The notes: generated from the letters alone by a model not told the origin. 64,000 bases of DNA from Achromobacter seleniivolatilans (GCF_030864005.1 NZ_CP132976.1:3782001-3846000), one strand, 5' to 3'. Shown: positions 9,927 through 18,910, counted from the first letter of the stretch. Translations and numbers: made by a program.

Positions 9927-9992
9927 TCAGGCAGGCATACCGGCGCCGCACACGGGGCGCGATCGAGGCTCGGGGTCTAAGGCACTAGGCAT
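9927..9992 (-). CDS. Candidate MgtL-like leader peptide, 21 residues
   Basis: A 22-codon frame begins ATG at 9992 with AGGAGA five bases upstream (a strong site) and ends with TGA at 9927. The peptide starts MPSALDPEPRSRP and contains five prolines, with the acidic/proline alternation D-P-E-P. It lies in the leader between the small ACT-like gene and mgtA. In Salmonella and E. coli the mgtA leader encodes MgtL, a short peptide with a similar acidic/proline run; its translation tunes read-through in response to Mg2+ and proline. Function here is inferred from position, start signal and composition only. The peptide is short enough that chance occurrence cannot be dismissed. Confidence 0.5.
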   Translation of the reverse strand: MPSALDPEPRSRPVCGAGMPA

Positions 9993-10019
9993 GATCTCTC
10001 CTGGGAGGGATGGCTGGAT

Positions 10020-10355
10020 TCAGGCCATCGCGGCGGTTTGCGCGCCGAAATGTACGTGACGCACAGCGGGGTTGGCGCTCAGGCGGCGCGCTTGCGACAT
10101 CAATTCGGCCCGCAGTTCCGGGGGGCAATTGACGGTGATGCAAGCCGACGCCATGCTCGGGTCTTGACCTTGGTCGATCTGTACTTGCGAGACATCCAGG
10201 CCAGCGGCGCCGAAGTCCAGACAGATCTGCTTGCGCAAGGCTCCCAATTCGTCGCGCGGGCAAATGACCGTCAAACGCGAGGTGCCGCGGCGGCGGCCCA
10301 TAGCGGTGGCGCGGTCCACGCCGGCGCGGCGTAGGAACAAGTCGAAGAAACGCAT
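10020..10355 (-). CDS. Small ACT-like domain protein of the mgtA locus
   Basis: A 111-residue protein beginning MRFFDLFLRRAGV, then beta-alpha-beta-beta-alpha-beta-like segments (SRLTVICPRDELGALRKQ; DVSQVQIDQG; ACITVNCPPELRAELM; VRHVHFG). This alternation resembles an ACT-type domain, such as the soluble C-terminal domain of MgtC; that assignment is inference. I chose ATG 10355 because GGAGG lies five bases upstream, rather than the longer frame from 10433. It precedes the mgtA leader by 28 bases on the same strand, so a role in magnesium homeostasis is likely. No membrane segment is visible, so it is not a full MgtC. Confidence 0.65.
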   Translation of the reverse strand: MRFFDLFLRRAGVDRATAMGRRRGTSRLTVICPRDELGALRKQICLDFGAAGLDVSQVQIDQGQDPSMASACITVNCPPELRAELMSQARRLSANPAVRHVHFGAQTAAMA

Positions 10356-10762
10356 AACGACCTCCATTGCAAGAATGGGGAGCGTAATCACGAGTACGCG
10401 CGCACGCCGGCGCGGCGCATGGCGGGCGGACACAAAACGTGCACGAACGCTGACGCTGCGGCTAGCGGCGGTTCTGGCGGATTATGTTGGGGGATGTCCC
10501 GGCAGGCCGAAGGCCTGCGCTATTGCCTGGAGGTAAGTCCGGGGCTTGGGATATGCCGCAACCTGTATGACAGGATGCGGCAGATGGAGCTCTGCGTGTT
10601 CCTGTCAGACAGCGATGTCGATGCAAGATCGACTACTTTCGCCGGAATCGGTATTCACGAAGACTGCTCCTGGGATGGATAACGGGCGAAGTGTACGCGG
10701 GTTTCTACTGATGAACAAGGTGCCTTTCGATTTAAATCGGCAAACACCACACAATATGTAGG
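10356..10762. other. Non-coding stretch upstream of the mgtA locus
   Basis: About 400 bases without a convincing gene; short frames here lack ribosome sites and plausible composition. It should hold the promoter of the minus-strand ACT-like gene and mgtA. Visible structure: a 7-bp hairpin GCAGGCC-GAA-GGCCTGC (about 10503-10519) and a perfect 12-bp palindrome CGATTTAAATCG at 10728-10739 in an AT-richer patch. No convincing PhoP-type direct repeat was found by eye. Confidence 0.5.
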
Positions 10763-10763
10763 T

Positions 10764-10794
10764 AAAAAGCCGCAAGACCCTCGGGTCTTGCGGC
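10764..10794 (-). terminator. Intrinsic terminator after the CaCA antiporter gene
   Basis: On the minus strand an 11- to 12-bp stem (GCCGCAAGACC / GGTCTTGCGGC) is followed by CTTTTT. It begins 24 bases after the antiporter stop and faces the right way for it. Confidence 0.85.
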
Positions 10795-10817
10795 ATCACG
10801 CTACGACTGCCTGGACA

Positions 10818-11822
10818 TCAGGCGTAGAAATGCCAGCCCAGGTACGCCGCGAACAAGGCATACAGTCCACCGACCGCCGACAAGGCGGGCACGCTCATGA
10901 CCGACTGGCGGAAACGCAACCACAACAGGCCGATCGACAACATCGTGATCAGACCGGCCGCCAGCAGGGGCGCATCCAGCAGCCAGGGCGTCATGAAGAT
11001 TCCCAGAGCACTGGGGATGGTGGCCTGGATCATCATCGCGCCAGAAATATTGGCCAGCGCCAAGCGCTCTTTGCCCTGGCGCACCCAAATCAGCGCATTC
11101 ATGATTTCGGGCAGCTCAGTCGCCACCGGCGCCAACAACAGCGCGGCAACGTGGGGCGAGGCTCCCATGGCTACGCCCAGCACTTCGATCTGATTCACGA
11201 ACACGTGCGAGGCGCCCGCGATCACAACCAGCGCCAGAATCGTCTGCGTGGCCGCCCAGAACATGGATGGATTGCCGTCCCGCGGGCGCAGTTTGAGCGG
11301 CTCCAGATCTTCGCTGTCCGTCGCTTCCTCGTCATTGCTCAGTTCGCGCTTGACGTACAGGCCATAGGTGGCCAGGAACAGAATGCCCAGCCAGGGTTTC
11401 CAGGCAAAGGCCAGCAGCCCTAGACCCACCTTGAAGACGAAGATGCCCATGAACCAGGCTTGGTCGCGGGCCAGCCGGCGCTGGTCCGCGTTAATACAGT
11501 TGGCTGAAGTGGTTTGACCGCGGCGAGCGCGCCAGAGCGCCAGGCCCACTACCGCGTAAGCCAGCGTCGCCAATACCAAGGGGCCGCCCATGGCCGCCCC
11601 CACGCCAATGTCTTTCTGTTCAGGGGTCTCGCCAAAGAAGACCGCCATGAAGGTCACTGCGCTTTCTGGCAATGCCGTGCCAAACGCGGCGAGCACGGTG
11701 CCGGTGGCGGTGGCGCCCAAATGGAAGCGATGCCCGACCCATTCAACGCCGTTGACGAAGAATTCGCAGGCGAAGTAAATCACTGCCGCGGACAGGAAAA
11801 ACAGAAACAGGGTGAGAAACAT
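10818..11822 (-). CDS. CaCA-family cation antiporter (predicted Mn2+/Ca2+ exporter)
   Basis: A 334-residue inner-membrane protein with two inverted halves, each carrying the alpha-repeat signature: GTALPESAVTFMAVFFG in the first and APVATELPEIMNAL in the second, with about ten hydrophobic segments. This is the Ca2+/cation antiporter superfamily, exchanging Ca2+ (or Mn2+) for H+ or Na+. The frame is open to 11963 but that upstream part is the riboswitch; ATG 11822 starts the first membrane helix (MFLTLFLFFLSAAVIYF), although its ribosome site is weak. A yybP-ykoY manganese riboswitch precedes it, which argues for Mn2+ export as the physiological role. Confidence 0.85.
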   Translation of the reverse strand: MFLTLFLFFLSAAVIYFACEFFVNGVEWVGHRFHLGATATGTVLAAFGTALPESAVTFMAVFFGETPEQKDIGVGAAMGGPLVLATLAYAVVGLALWRARRGQTTSANCINADQRRLARDQAWFMGIFVFKVGLGLLAFAWKPWLGILFLATYGLYVKRELSNDEEATDSEDLEPLKLRPRDGNPSMFWAATQTILALVVIAGASHVFVNQIEVLGVAMGASPHVAALLLAPVATELPEIMNALIWVRQGKERLALANISGAMMIQATIPSALGIFMTPWLLDAPLLAAGLITMLSIGLLWLRFRQSVMSVPALSAVGGLYALFAAYLGWHFYA

Positions 11823-11881
11823 ATAGACGCAGCCGGACGAGCAGAAACCAATTGGCGCGACATCACGGCTCGCCCGGCTAG

Positions 11882-12052
11882 GGTGAACGCAATGCGGCCA
11901 AAGGTCTCGCCTGGCTGATCCATGCGGCGGGCGGGCCGCTTGCATGGAAACCGTTAGCGCCATGGAGTTCTGAAAACCGCTACGCGGCCCCGAACCACCA
12001 AGTCTGTTGACGCTAACTCCTTTGGGGGCAAAGGATGGCTACTCCCCAATGA
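11882..12052 (-). promoter_or_regulatory. yybP-ykoY manganese riboswitch
   Basis: Reading the minus strand from 12052: TTGGGGAGTAGCC opens the element, then GCGTCAACAGACTTGGTGG, a variable stem-loop region, and GGCGAGACCTTTGGCCGC near the end. These three blocks (GGGGAGUAGC, GUCAACA-ACUUGG, GCGAGACC) in this order are the conserved features of the yybP-ykoY element, whose two internal loops bind Mn2+ and raise downstream expression. It ends about 60 bases before the antiporter start. Assignment is by eye to the known consensus; a covariance-model search would settle the exact limits. Confidence 0.93.
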
Positions 12053-12179
12053 CAGAGCCGCGATTGTAGCAGCGCTTCCATTACCGTCCAATGAATCCCG
12101 CAGGCTGTTGTTTCCGGGAAGTAGCAGGGTAAAGTAGCCAGCATCCCTATCTTTCGCGGGGTTATGCCCCCAGCCCGCC

Positions 12180-13523
12180 ATGAGCCTGCCTCCCGCCGAC
12201 ATTGCCCCCTTTGCCGCACGCCGGCAACGCCTGATGGATCGCATGCGCGCCGATGGCGGCGGCATTGCCATCCTGCCCACCGCTCAGGAAGCCATCCGCA
12301 ATCGCGATGCGGAATATCCGTACCGGCACGACAGCGATTTCTTCTACTTGACTGGATTTACCGAGCCCGGGGCATGGCTGGTGCTGATCGCCGGCGCCAC
12401 CGACCGCGCGCTGCTTTTCTGCCGGCCACGCCATATCGAACACGAAATCTGGGAAGGCAAGCGCTTCGGCCCGGAGGCGGCTGCCGAATATTTCGGCTTT
12501 GACGACGCCCACCCGATCGATGCGCTGGATGAATTGATGCCCGCGCTGATGATGGACCACCCTACGCTTTACGCCCCCTTGGCCGGCGACAAGCGCACCG
12601 ACGGCCGGCTGCACCGCTGGCTGGCAGCAGCGCGGGACGCCAGCCGTGCAGGCCATGCGCCGCCTACGCGCCAACAGGACATACGCCCGCTGCTGGCGGA
12701 TATGCGGCTTATCAAAGACGCGGCGGAGATTGCCGCGATGCGCCGCGCAGCGAAGATTTCCGCCGGCGCCCATGCGCGCGCCATGCGAGTGGCCCGCGCG
12801 GGCATGCACGAGTACGAGCTTGAGGCCGAGCTGCTGTACGAATTCCGCCGCCACGGCGCGCAAGCGGTCGCCTACAACAGCATTGTGGCCGCAGGCGCCA
12901 ATGCCTGTGTGTTGCACTACCCGGCAGGCGAGGCCGTGCTGCGCGATGGCGATCTGGTCCTGATTGACGCAGGTTGCGAAGTCGACAGCTACGCCAGCGA
13001 CATCACGCGGACCTTTCCCGTCAACGGCCGCTACAGCGGGCCGCAGCGTGCGCTGTACGACCTGACCGTCGCGGCGCAAGAAGCGGCGGCGCAAGCCACC
13101 GCGCCCGGCCGCGGATTCAACGACGGCCACGAAGCCGCGCTGCGCGTGCTGGCGCAAGGCATGCTGGACTTGAAATTATTGAAGGGTTCGTTGGACGGCG
13201 TACTGGAATCCGGTGACTACAGCCGCTTCTACATGCACCGCACCGGTCATTGGCTGGGGTTGGACGTGCACGATGTGGGCGACTATCGCCAGCCCGGCCC
13301 TGCCAACGGCGTCGACCGGCCGTGGCGCAAATTGGAACGGGGAATGATGCTGACCATCGAACCCGGCATTTATGTGCGGCCCGCGGACGACGTGCCTGAG
13401 GCTTACTGGAACATAGGCATCCGGACCGAGGACGACGCGCTGGTCACGGATGAAGGCTGCGAGCTGATCACGCGGGGCGTTCCGGTACAGGCCAGCGAAA
13501 TCGAGGCCCTGATGCGCGAGTAA
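12180..13523 (+). CDS. pepP: Xaa-Pro aminopeptidase (aminopeptidase P)
   Basis: A 447-residue dimetal peptidase that removes N-terminal residues preceding proline. The N-terminal creatinase-like domain (RNRDAEYPYRHDSDFFYLTG) is followed by the pita-bread domain with the metal ligands in LIDAGCEVDSYASDITRTF (two Asp), HRTGHWLGLDVHD (His), TIEPGIYV (Glu) and IRTEDDALVT (Glu). Length matches E. coli PepP (441). It diverges from the riboswitch-antiporter unit. The start is the ATG at 12180; the ribosome site is weak. In this lineage pepP often precedes the ubiH-type genes, as here with one convergent gene between. Confidence 0.93.
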   Translation: MSLPPADIAPFAARRQRLMDRMRADGGGIAILPTAQEAIRNRDAEYPYRHDSDFFYLTGFTEPGAWLVLIAGATDRALLFCRPRHIEHEIWEGKRFGPEAAAEYFGFDDAHPIDALDELMPALMMDHPTLYAPLAGDKRTDGRLHRWLAAARDASRAGHAPPTRQQDIRPLLADMRLIKDAAEIAAMRRAAKISAGAHARAMRVARAGMHEYELEAELLYEFRRHGAQAVAYNSIVAAGANACVLHYPAGEAVLRDGDLVLIDAGCEVDSYASDITRTFPVNGRYSGPQRALYDLTVAAQEAAAQATAPGRGFNDGHEAALRVLAQGMLDLKLLKGSLDGVLESGDYSRFYMHRTGHWLGLDVHDVGDYRQPGPANGVDRPWRKLERGMMLTIEPGIYVRPADDVPEAYWNIGIRTEDDALVTDEGCELITRGVPVQASEIEALMRE

Positions 13524-13533
13524 GCCGCGCGGC

Positions 13534-13998
13534 TTACAACACCAGGCCGTCCAGCCAGCCCATGGCCACCCAGACGTAGACCACCACCATCGCAATGGCG
13601 AACATGGAAACAATGGCCCCGACCAGGCAGGCCAAAATGGCCACCAGGACCGGGCCCCAGCCCGTGTCGGACGGGCGGCCCAGACCGGGGTTGTATAGGC
13701 GGTCGAATTTTTCGTCCGGCATGAGCGAGAACACCGCGCTTTCGATGAACCCGTCAATCATCGGAATGAAGATCAGGAAAAAAGCAGGGTTGTCGTACCA
13801 GATGGGGTAAAAGCGGAACGCGCAGAACAGGCAGACCAGCGCCAGGGCGGTAATCAGCCAGGCATGGCGGCGGCCCAAATACCACCAGTGCGCGCCCACC
13901 GCGCCGAACAAACAGGCCAGCAGCCCCACCGCAACCTTGGTGCGCGGGCTGCGGGCGGATACGGCGGGCAGCGATGGTGAGGCCTGAACCTGCGTCAT
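13534..13998 (-). CDS. TM2-domain membrane protein
   Basis: A 154-residue protein with about four hydrophobic segments. The first pair, VAVGLLACLFGAVGAHWWYLGRRHAW and the following helix, has the GxxGxHxFYLGR-like pattern of the TM2 domain (here GAVGAHWWYLGRR). The C-terminal pair flanks a short polar loop. I start at ATG 13998; a TTG at 14031 is a longer option. It converges with pepP, their stops 11 bases apart, and diverges from the ubiH-like gene. Function unknown; TM2 proteins are widespread without an agreed role in bacteria. Confidence 0.75.
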   Translation of the reverse strand: MTQVQASPSLPAVSARSPRTKVAVGLLACLFGAVGAHWWYLGRRHAWLITALALVCLFCAFRFYPIWYDNPAFFLIFIPMIDGFIESAVFSLMPDEKFDRLYNPGLGRPSDTGWGPVLVAILACLVGAIVSMFAIAMVVVYVWVAMGWLDGLVL

Positions 13999-14077
13999 AT
14001 CAATCAACCGGAAAAGGGAGCTGGGCGCCAAGCCGCGGCGGATGCCCCGAATTGTAGTGGACGGTTAAAATCCCGGC

Positions 14078-15247
14078 ATGACTGCATCCGCTTACGACAT
14101 TGCGATTCTTGGCGCCGGCCCTGTGGGCCGCGTGCTGGCCTTGATGTTGGCGCGCGTGGCGCCGGACCCGGCCCGCATTGCGCTGCTGGCGGGCAGCGCC
14201 CCCGCTCCGGTCACGCCAGCGGCCGCCGTGCCTGCCGCCGATCCGCGCGTGCTGGCCATGAACCACGGCAGCCGGGTGCTGCTGGAATCATTGCATGCCT
14301 GGCCGGAGCGTTCGGCCGACATCCGCAACATCCATGTGTCGCAGCGCGGCCGCCTGGGCCGCACCATCATTCAACACACCGACTTTGGCGTGCCGCAACT
14401 GGGCAGCGTGGTCGGCTATTCGGGGCTGCATGCCCGGCTTGATGAATGCGTGGCCGCCTGTGGGGTCACCGTCCTGTCCGGCCCGCCAGCCCGGGTGGAG
14501 CGTCAGGACGCGGACGGCGTGCGCATTCAGCAAGGCGACGCGACTCTGCTGTGCCAGGTCGCCGTGCAATCGGACGGCGCGGGCGGCACCGATGTGCGCC
14601 GCGACTACGACCAGCACGCCGTGCTGACCACCGCCCATGCCACTTTGCCTCGCCGCGGCTGGGCCTGGGAGCGCTTTACCGCCGAAGGTCCGTTGGCATT
14701 GCTGCCGCACCCGCAGACACCGGACGCTTATTCAGTCGTCTGGTGCAGCGCCCCGGACCGGGCAGCCGAACTGGCCGCGCTGGACAACGCGGCGTTCTCG
14801 AAGGCGCTGTCCGACGCTTTTGGCGATCGTCTGGGCAGACTGTCCAGTCATGCGCCGCGCCATGTCTTTCCGTTGGCGCTGTCCGCGCGCCGGGCACAGG
14901 TCCAAGGCCGCGTCGCCGCCATCGGCAACGCCGCCCAGACGCTGCATCCCGTGGCTGGCCAGGGCTTGAACCTGGGCCTGCGCGACGCGGCCCGGCTGTC
15001 CCAGGCGCTGGCCGGCTGGCTGACCCGGCCAGAAACCAGTCCGGCGCCGTTGCTGGCGGACTTCGCGCAAGCACGATACATCGACCGGATCATCACGGCC
15101 GGACTGACCGACCTGATGCCCCGCGTATTTTCAACGGGACTGGCGCCCGTGGAACATGCTTGCGGACTGGCGTTATTGGGGATGGATCTGGCATCGCCCC
15201 TGCGCGCCCCGCTTGCGCAACATCTGCTGCAAGGCTTTCGGGCCTGA
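14078..15247 (+). CDS. ubiH: FAD-dependent monooxygenase of ubiquinone synthesis (UbiH/UbiF/VisC family)
   Basis: A 389-residue flavoprotein hydroxylase. The N-terminal dinucleotide fold reads YDIAILGAGPVGRVLALML, and the C-terminal FAD site reads IGNAAQTLHPVAGQGLNLGLRD, which is the GD/N-x-HxxxPxxGQGxN motif of the UbiH/Coq6 group. It hydroxylates the ring of a ubiquinone precursor; which carbon (C6 for UbiH, C5 for UbiI, C7 for UbiF) cannot be set from sequence by eye, so the symbol is the best guess. The start is the ATG at 14078. The dusB-fis unit follows after about 115 bases. Confidence 0.82.
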   Translation: MTASAYDIAILGAGPVGRVLALMLARVAPDPARIALLAGSAPAPVTPAAAVPAADPRVLAMNHGSRVLLESLHAWPERSADIRNIHVSQRGRLGRTIIQHTDFGVPQLGSVVGYSGLHARLDECVAACGVTVLSGPPARVERQDADGVRIQQGDATLLCQVAVQSDGAGGTDVRRDYDQHAVLTTAHATLPRRGWAWERFTAEGPLALLPHPQTPDAYSVVWCSAPDRAAELAALDNAAFSKALSDAFGDRLGRLSSHAPRHVFPLALSARRAQVQGRVAAIGNAAQTLHPVAGQGLNLGLRDAARLSQALAGWLTRPETSPAPLLADFAQARYIDRIITAGLTDLMPRVFSTGLAPVEHACGLALLGMDLASPLRAPLAQHLLQGFRA

Positions 15248-15363
15248 TTCTGGTGTGTTCCGGCCCCAGAAACGGGCCGCTATCGACGGTTTTCGTCCCC
15301 ACTTGTTACCAAGCTGTTTCCAGCTGAAAACGGGGGTTCGATCGAGCCGGTTAAAATGTGACC

Positions 15364-16389
15364 ATGCACATAGGCCAGTGGACCCTTCCCAACAATGTTC
15401 TTGTCGCGCCCATGGCGGGCGTGACGGACCGACCTTTCCGCCAACTTTGCAAAAAGTTGGGGGCGGGTTATGCCGTGTCGGAAATGGCCGCCAGCAATCC
15501 AAAACTGTGGGATAGCGTCAAGACCTCGCGCCGTTTGAACCACGACGGCGAGATTGCCCCCATTTCGGTGCAAATTGCGGGCGCTGACCCCGCCATGATG
15601 GCCGAGGCGGCTGTGTTCAACGCCAACAAAGGCGCCCGGATTATCGACATCAATATGGGCTGCCCGGTCAAAAAAGTGTGCAACGTGGCCTCCGGGTCGG
15701 CGTTGCTGCGCCATGAAGACCTGATCGTGCGCATTCTGGATGCCGTCGTTTCTGCCTGCGCCCCATTGAATGTGCCGGTCACGCTGAAGACCCGCACCGG
15801 GTGGGACCGCGAGAGCCGCAACGCGCTGCGCGTGGCAAAACTGGCGGAAAACGCCGGCATCGCCGCCCTGACTTTGCATGGCCGTACTCGCGCTGACCTC
15901 TATACGGGCGAGGCGGAATATGACACTATCCGCGCCGTCAAGGCCGAGCTGACCATTCCCGTGATTGCCAACGGGGATATCGACTCGCCTGAAAAAGCCC
16001 GGCGCGTCCTGGATTACACTGGCGCCGACGCGGTCATGATCGGCCGGGCAGCCCAAGGCCGCCCCTGGATTTTCCGCGAAGTCGACCACTACCTGCGCAC
16101 GGGCGAAACACTGGCCCCTCCCTCTTACAGGGAAATGCGCGAGCTGCTGCTTGAACATCTGGACGACCACTATCAGTTTTATGGCGAGCACACCGGCGTA
16201 CGCACGGCGCGCAAGCATATAGGCTGGTATCTAGACAGCCTGCCGGGCGCGGATTTGTTCTGCGCCCGCATGAACCTGATCGACAACACCCGCGACCAGT
16301 GGCGGGCGGTGTCGGAATGGTTCGACATCATCTCGCGCGACGGCGAGCCCAACCCGGCGCCGGTCGCAGAAGCCCTGCTGGCGGCATAA
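15364..16389 (+). CDS. dusB: tRNA-dihydrouridine synthase B
   Basis: A 341-residue FMN enzyme reducing specific uridines in the tRNA D-loop. It shows the N-terminal VAPMAGVTDRPFRQLCKKL, the catalytic-cysteine segment INMGCPVKKVCNVASGS, and the HGRTRADLYTGEAEY and FMN-phosphate IANGDIDSPEKA stretches. ATG 15364 is used rather than GTG 15358. The fis gene follows after 37 bases; dusB-fis is the conserved operon of proteobacteria, where dusB leads and co-regulates Fis synthesis. Length is a little above E. coli DusB (321). Confidence 0.94.
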   Translation: MHIGQWTLPNNVLVAPMAGVTDRPFRQLCKKLGAGYAVSEMAASNPKLWDSVKTSRRLNHDGEIAPISVQIAGADPAMMAEAAVFNANKGARIIDINMGCPVKKVCNVASGSALLRHEDLIVRILDAVVSACAPLNVPVTLKTRTGWDRESRNALRVAKLAENAGIAALTLHGRTRADLYTGEAEYDTIRAVKAELTIPVIANGDIDSPEKARRVLDYTGADAVMIGRAAQGRPWIFREVDHYLRTGETLAPPSYREMRELLLEHLDDHYQFYGEHTGVRTARKHIGWYLDSLPGADLFCARMNLIDNTRDQWRAVSEWFDIISRDGEPNPAPVAEALLAA

Positions 16390-16426
16390 CCGCCTCAACA
16401 CCAACATAAAAATATCTGTACTCAAA

Positions 16427-16666
16427 ATGAGCAAGAAAGATGTCCTGGAAGAATGCGTGCGCGCCAGCCTGGAGCGCTATTTCGACGACTTGGGTGAATC
16501 CGAGCCCCACGATATGTGGGACATGGTGATGCGCTGTGTAGAGCGCCCCGTGCTCGAAGTAGCGCTGGAACGGTCGGGCGGCAACCAGTCGCGGGCATCG
16601 GAAATGCTGGGCATCACTCGCAACACCTTGCGCAAGAAGTTGCTCGCGCACAATATCCAGGTATAG
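16427..16666 (+). CDS. fis: Fis-family nucleoid-associated regulator
   Basis: A 79-residue protein that ends in the Fis helix-turn-helix: LEVALERSGGNQSRASEMLG followed by ITRNTLRKKLLAHNIQV. The N-terminal half forms the dimerisation helices. It is shorter than E. coli Fis (98), as usual in Burkholderiales, because the flexible N-terminal beta-hairpin arm is reduced. It bends DNA and adjusts transcription and site-specific recombination. It is the second gene of dusB-fis, and purH begins 106 bases downstream. Confidence 0.93.
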   Translation: MSKKDVLEECVRASLERYFDDLGESEPHDMWDMVMRCVERPVLEVALERSGGNQSRASEMLGITRNTLRKKLLAHNIQV

Positions 16667-16772
16667 CTTTTGTCGCGTGGGCGGCCCGGATTCGGCGCCG
16701 CCCGCCCCTATTTCAGATTTCCCATCCTGACCTGAACGAGAAAGGCTTCGCGCCTGACTCCCGTCCCCCACC

Positions 16773-18362
16773 ATGAAAATCGAAACCGCCCTGCTTTCGG
16801 TGTCCGACAAGACCGGCATCGTTGAATTTGCCCGCGCGCTGGCCGCGCGTGGCGTGCGTCTGCTGTCGACTGGCGGCACCGCCAAGTTGCTGGCCGACTC
16901 CGGCCTGACCGTCACCGAAGTGGCTGCCCACACCGGTTCGCCGGAAATTCTGGATGGCCGCGTCAAGACGCTGCACCCGAAAATTCACGGCGGCCTGCTG
17001 GCCCGCCGTGACAGCGCCGAACACATGGACACGATCAAGGCGGCCGGTATCGATCGTATCGACATGCTGGTGGTCAACCTGTATCCGTTCCGTGAAACTG
17101 TCGCCAAGCCGGACTGCACGTTCGCTGACGCCGTGGAAAACATCGACATCGGCGGCCCGGCCATGCTGCGCGCCGCTGCCAAGAACCACGGCACCGAAGC
17201 TGGCGGCGTGACGGTTGTGATCGACCCGGTCGATTATTCCCGCGTGCTGACGGAAATGGACAAGGGCGGCAGCACCTCGTACGGCCTGCGCCTGGCGCTG
17301 GCCTCCAAGGTCTATGCGCACACGGCTGCCTATGATGGCGCCATCGCTGCCTATCTGACCAGCCTGACCGAAGCCGAGCCCGCGCAGGAAGCCGTGCCGG
17401 CCCGCACCGAATGGCCGGGCACCCTGACCGTGCAGGTCAAGCAGCAACAGGCGCTGCGCTACGGCGAAAACCCGCACCAGACCGCCGCCTTCTACGTCGA
17501 CTCGCAACGTTCGGCCGGCCTGTTGGGCAACTATCGCCAGTTGCAGGGCAAGGAACTGTCCTACAACAACATCGCCGACGCCGACGCCGCATGGGAATGC
17601 GCGCGCAGCTTCGACGTGCCGGCGTGTGTCATCGTCAAGCATGCCAACCCCTGCGGCGTTGCCGTAGCGGCCGACACGCTGGGCGCGTATCAGCAAGCCT
17701 TCAAGACCGATCCCACGTCGGCGTTTGGCGGCATCATCGCCTTCAACCGTCCGGTGGACGCCGCTACGGCCGAAGCCGTGAGCTCGCAGTTCCTGGAAGT
17801 GCTGCTGGCCCCGGCCTATGACGGCGCCGCGCTGGCCATCCTGGCAGCCAAGAAGAACGTGCGCGTGCTGGAAGTGCCGCAGGGCACGGGCCAGAACGCC
17901 TTTGACATCAAGCGCGTGGGCGGCGGCTGGCTGGTGCAAAGCCCGGACGCCTACAACGTGCCGCGTGATGCGCTCAAGGTGGTCAGCAAGCGCCAGCCGA
18001 CCGAGCAGGAAATGAACGACCTGACGTTCGCCTGGAAGGTCGCCAAGTACGTCAAGTCCAACGCCATCGTGTTCGTGGGCGGCGGCATGACTCTCGGTGT
18101 GGGCGCCGGCCAGATGAGCCGTATCGACTCGGCCCGCATTGCGTCCATCAAGGCGGAAAACGCTGGACTGACGCTCAAGGGTTCGGCAGTGGCGTCGGAT
18201 GCGTTCTTCCCGTTCCGCGACGGTCTGGACGTGGTGGTGGCTGCGGGCGCGACCTGCGTCATCCAGCCGGGCGGCAGCATGCGCGACGATGAAGTCATTG
18301 CAGCGGCCGACGAGCATGGCATCGCCATGGTGCTGACCGGCACCCGTCACTTCCGTCACTGA
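16773..18362 (+). CDS. purH: Bifunctional AICAR formyltransferase / IMP cyclohydrolase
   Basis: A 529-residue enzyme for the last two steps of IMP synthesis. The N-terminal cyclohydrolase (MGS-like) domain shows [19 protein letters not shown] and [13 protein letters not shown]. The C-terminal transformylase shows [24 protein letters not shown] with the catalytic Lys-His pair, [15 protein letters not shown], and the C-terminal RHFRH end. Length equals E. coli PurH. The TGA stop overlaps the ruvC start by one base (TGATG), so the two genes are probably translationally coupled. Confidence 0.97.
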   Translation: MKIETALLSVSDKTGIVEFARALAARGVRLLSTGGTAKLLADSGLTVTEVAAHTGSPEILDGRVKTLHPKIHGGLLARRDSAEHMDTIKAAGIDRIDMLVVNLYPFRETVAKPDCTFADAVENIDIGGPAMLRAAAKNHGTEAGGVTVVIDPVDYSRVLTEMDKGGSTSYGLRLALASKVYAHTAAYDGAIAAYLTSLTEAEPAQEAVPARTEWPGTLTVQVKQQQALRYGENPHQTAAFYVDSQRSAGLLGNYRQLQGKELSYNNIADADAAWECARSFDVPACVIVKHANPCGVAVAADTLGAYQQAFKTDPTSAFGGIIAFNRPVDAATAEAVSSQFLEVLLAPAYDGAALAILAAKKNVRVLEVPQGTGQNAFDIKRVGGGWLVQSPDAYNVPRDALKVVSKRQPTEQEMNDLTFAWKVAKYVKSNAIVFVGGGMTLGVGAGQMSRIDSARIASIKAENAGLTLKGSAVASDAFFPFRDGLDVVVAAGATCVIQPGGSMRDDEVIAAADEHGIAMVLTGTRHFRH

Positions 18363-18910
18363 TGCGCGTCCTCGGCATTGATCCTGGTTTGCGCCGCACC
18401 GGCTTTGGTGTGATCGATGTCGACGGCCCGCGGCTGCGGTATGTGGCCAGCGGGACCATTGTGGTCCCGCCGGCCCTTACCCTGGCCGAACGCTTGAAGG
18501 TCATTCTGGACAATCTGCGCCAGGTGGCCCGCGACACGCAACCCGACGTGGCCGCGCTGGAAATCATCTTTTTGAATACCAATCCCGCGTCCACCCTGCT
18601 CTTGGGTCAGGCGCGCGGCGCGGCGTTGTGCGCACTGGCCGACAGTTCTCTGGCGGTGCACGAGTACACCGCCTTGCAGATCAAAAAGGCCGTGGTGGGC
18701 ACCGGACGCGCTGCCAAGGAGCAGGTGCAGATGATGGTGCAGCACCTGCTGGCACTGGACGGAAAACCTGCCGCCGACTCGGCCGATGCGCTGGCTTGCG
18801 CCATCTGCCATGCCCATGTCGGCCCGATGCAGGAAAAACTGGAACGCCTGGGCACCTCGCTGCGCATGAGCGGCAAGACGCGGATACGCAACGGCCGCCT
18901 GATCGGCTGA
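18362..18910 (+). CDS. ruvC: Crossover junction endodeoxyribonuclease RuvC
   Basis: A 182-residue Holliday-junction resolvase. It begins with the RNase H-like core [18 protein letters not shown] (first catalytic Asp), followed by a Glu in [11 protein letters not shown], and the C-terminal acidic pair in [16 protein letters not shown]. It cuts four-way junctions as a dimer with the RuvAB motor. Its start overlaps the purH stop by one base. ruvA follows after 133 bases in the same direction, while ruvB lies inverted about 2 kb further on. Confidence 0.96.
   Translation: MRVLGIDPGLRRTGFGVIDVDGPRLRYVASGTIVVPPALTLAERLKVILDNLRQVARDTQPDVAALEIIFLNTNPASTLLLGQARGAALCALADSSLAVHEYTALQIKKAVVGTGRAAKEQVQMMVQHLLALDGKPAADSADALACAICHAHVGPMQEKLERLGTSLRMSGKTRIRNGRLIG

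Noticed and set aside
11823..11963. N-terminal extension of the CaCA antiporter
   Set aside because: It consists of riboswitch sequence with a non-membrane, Arg/Pro-rich translation.
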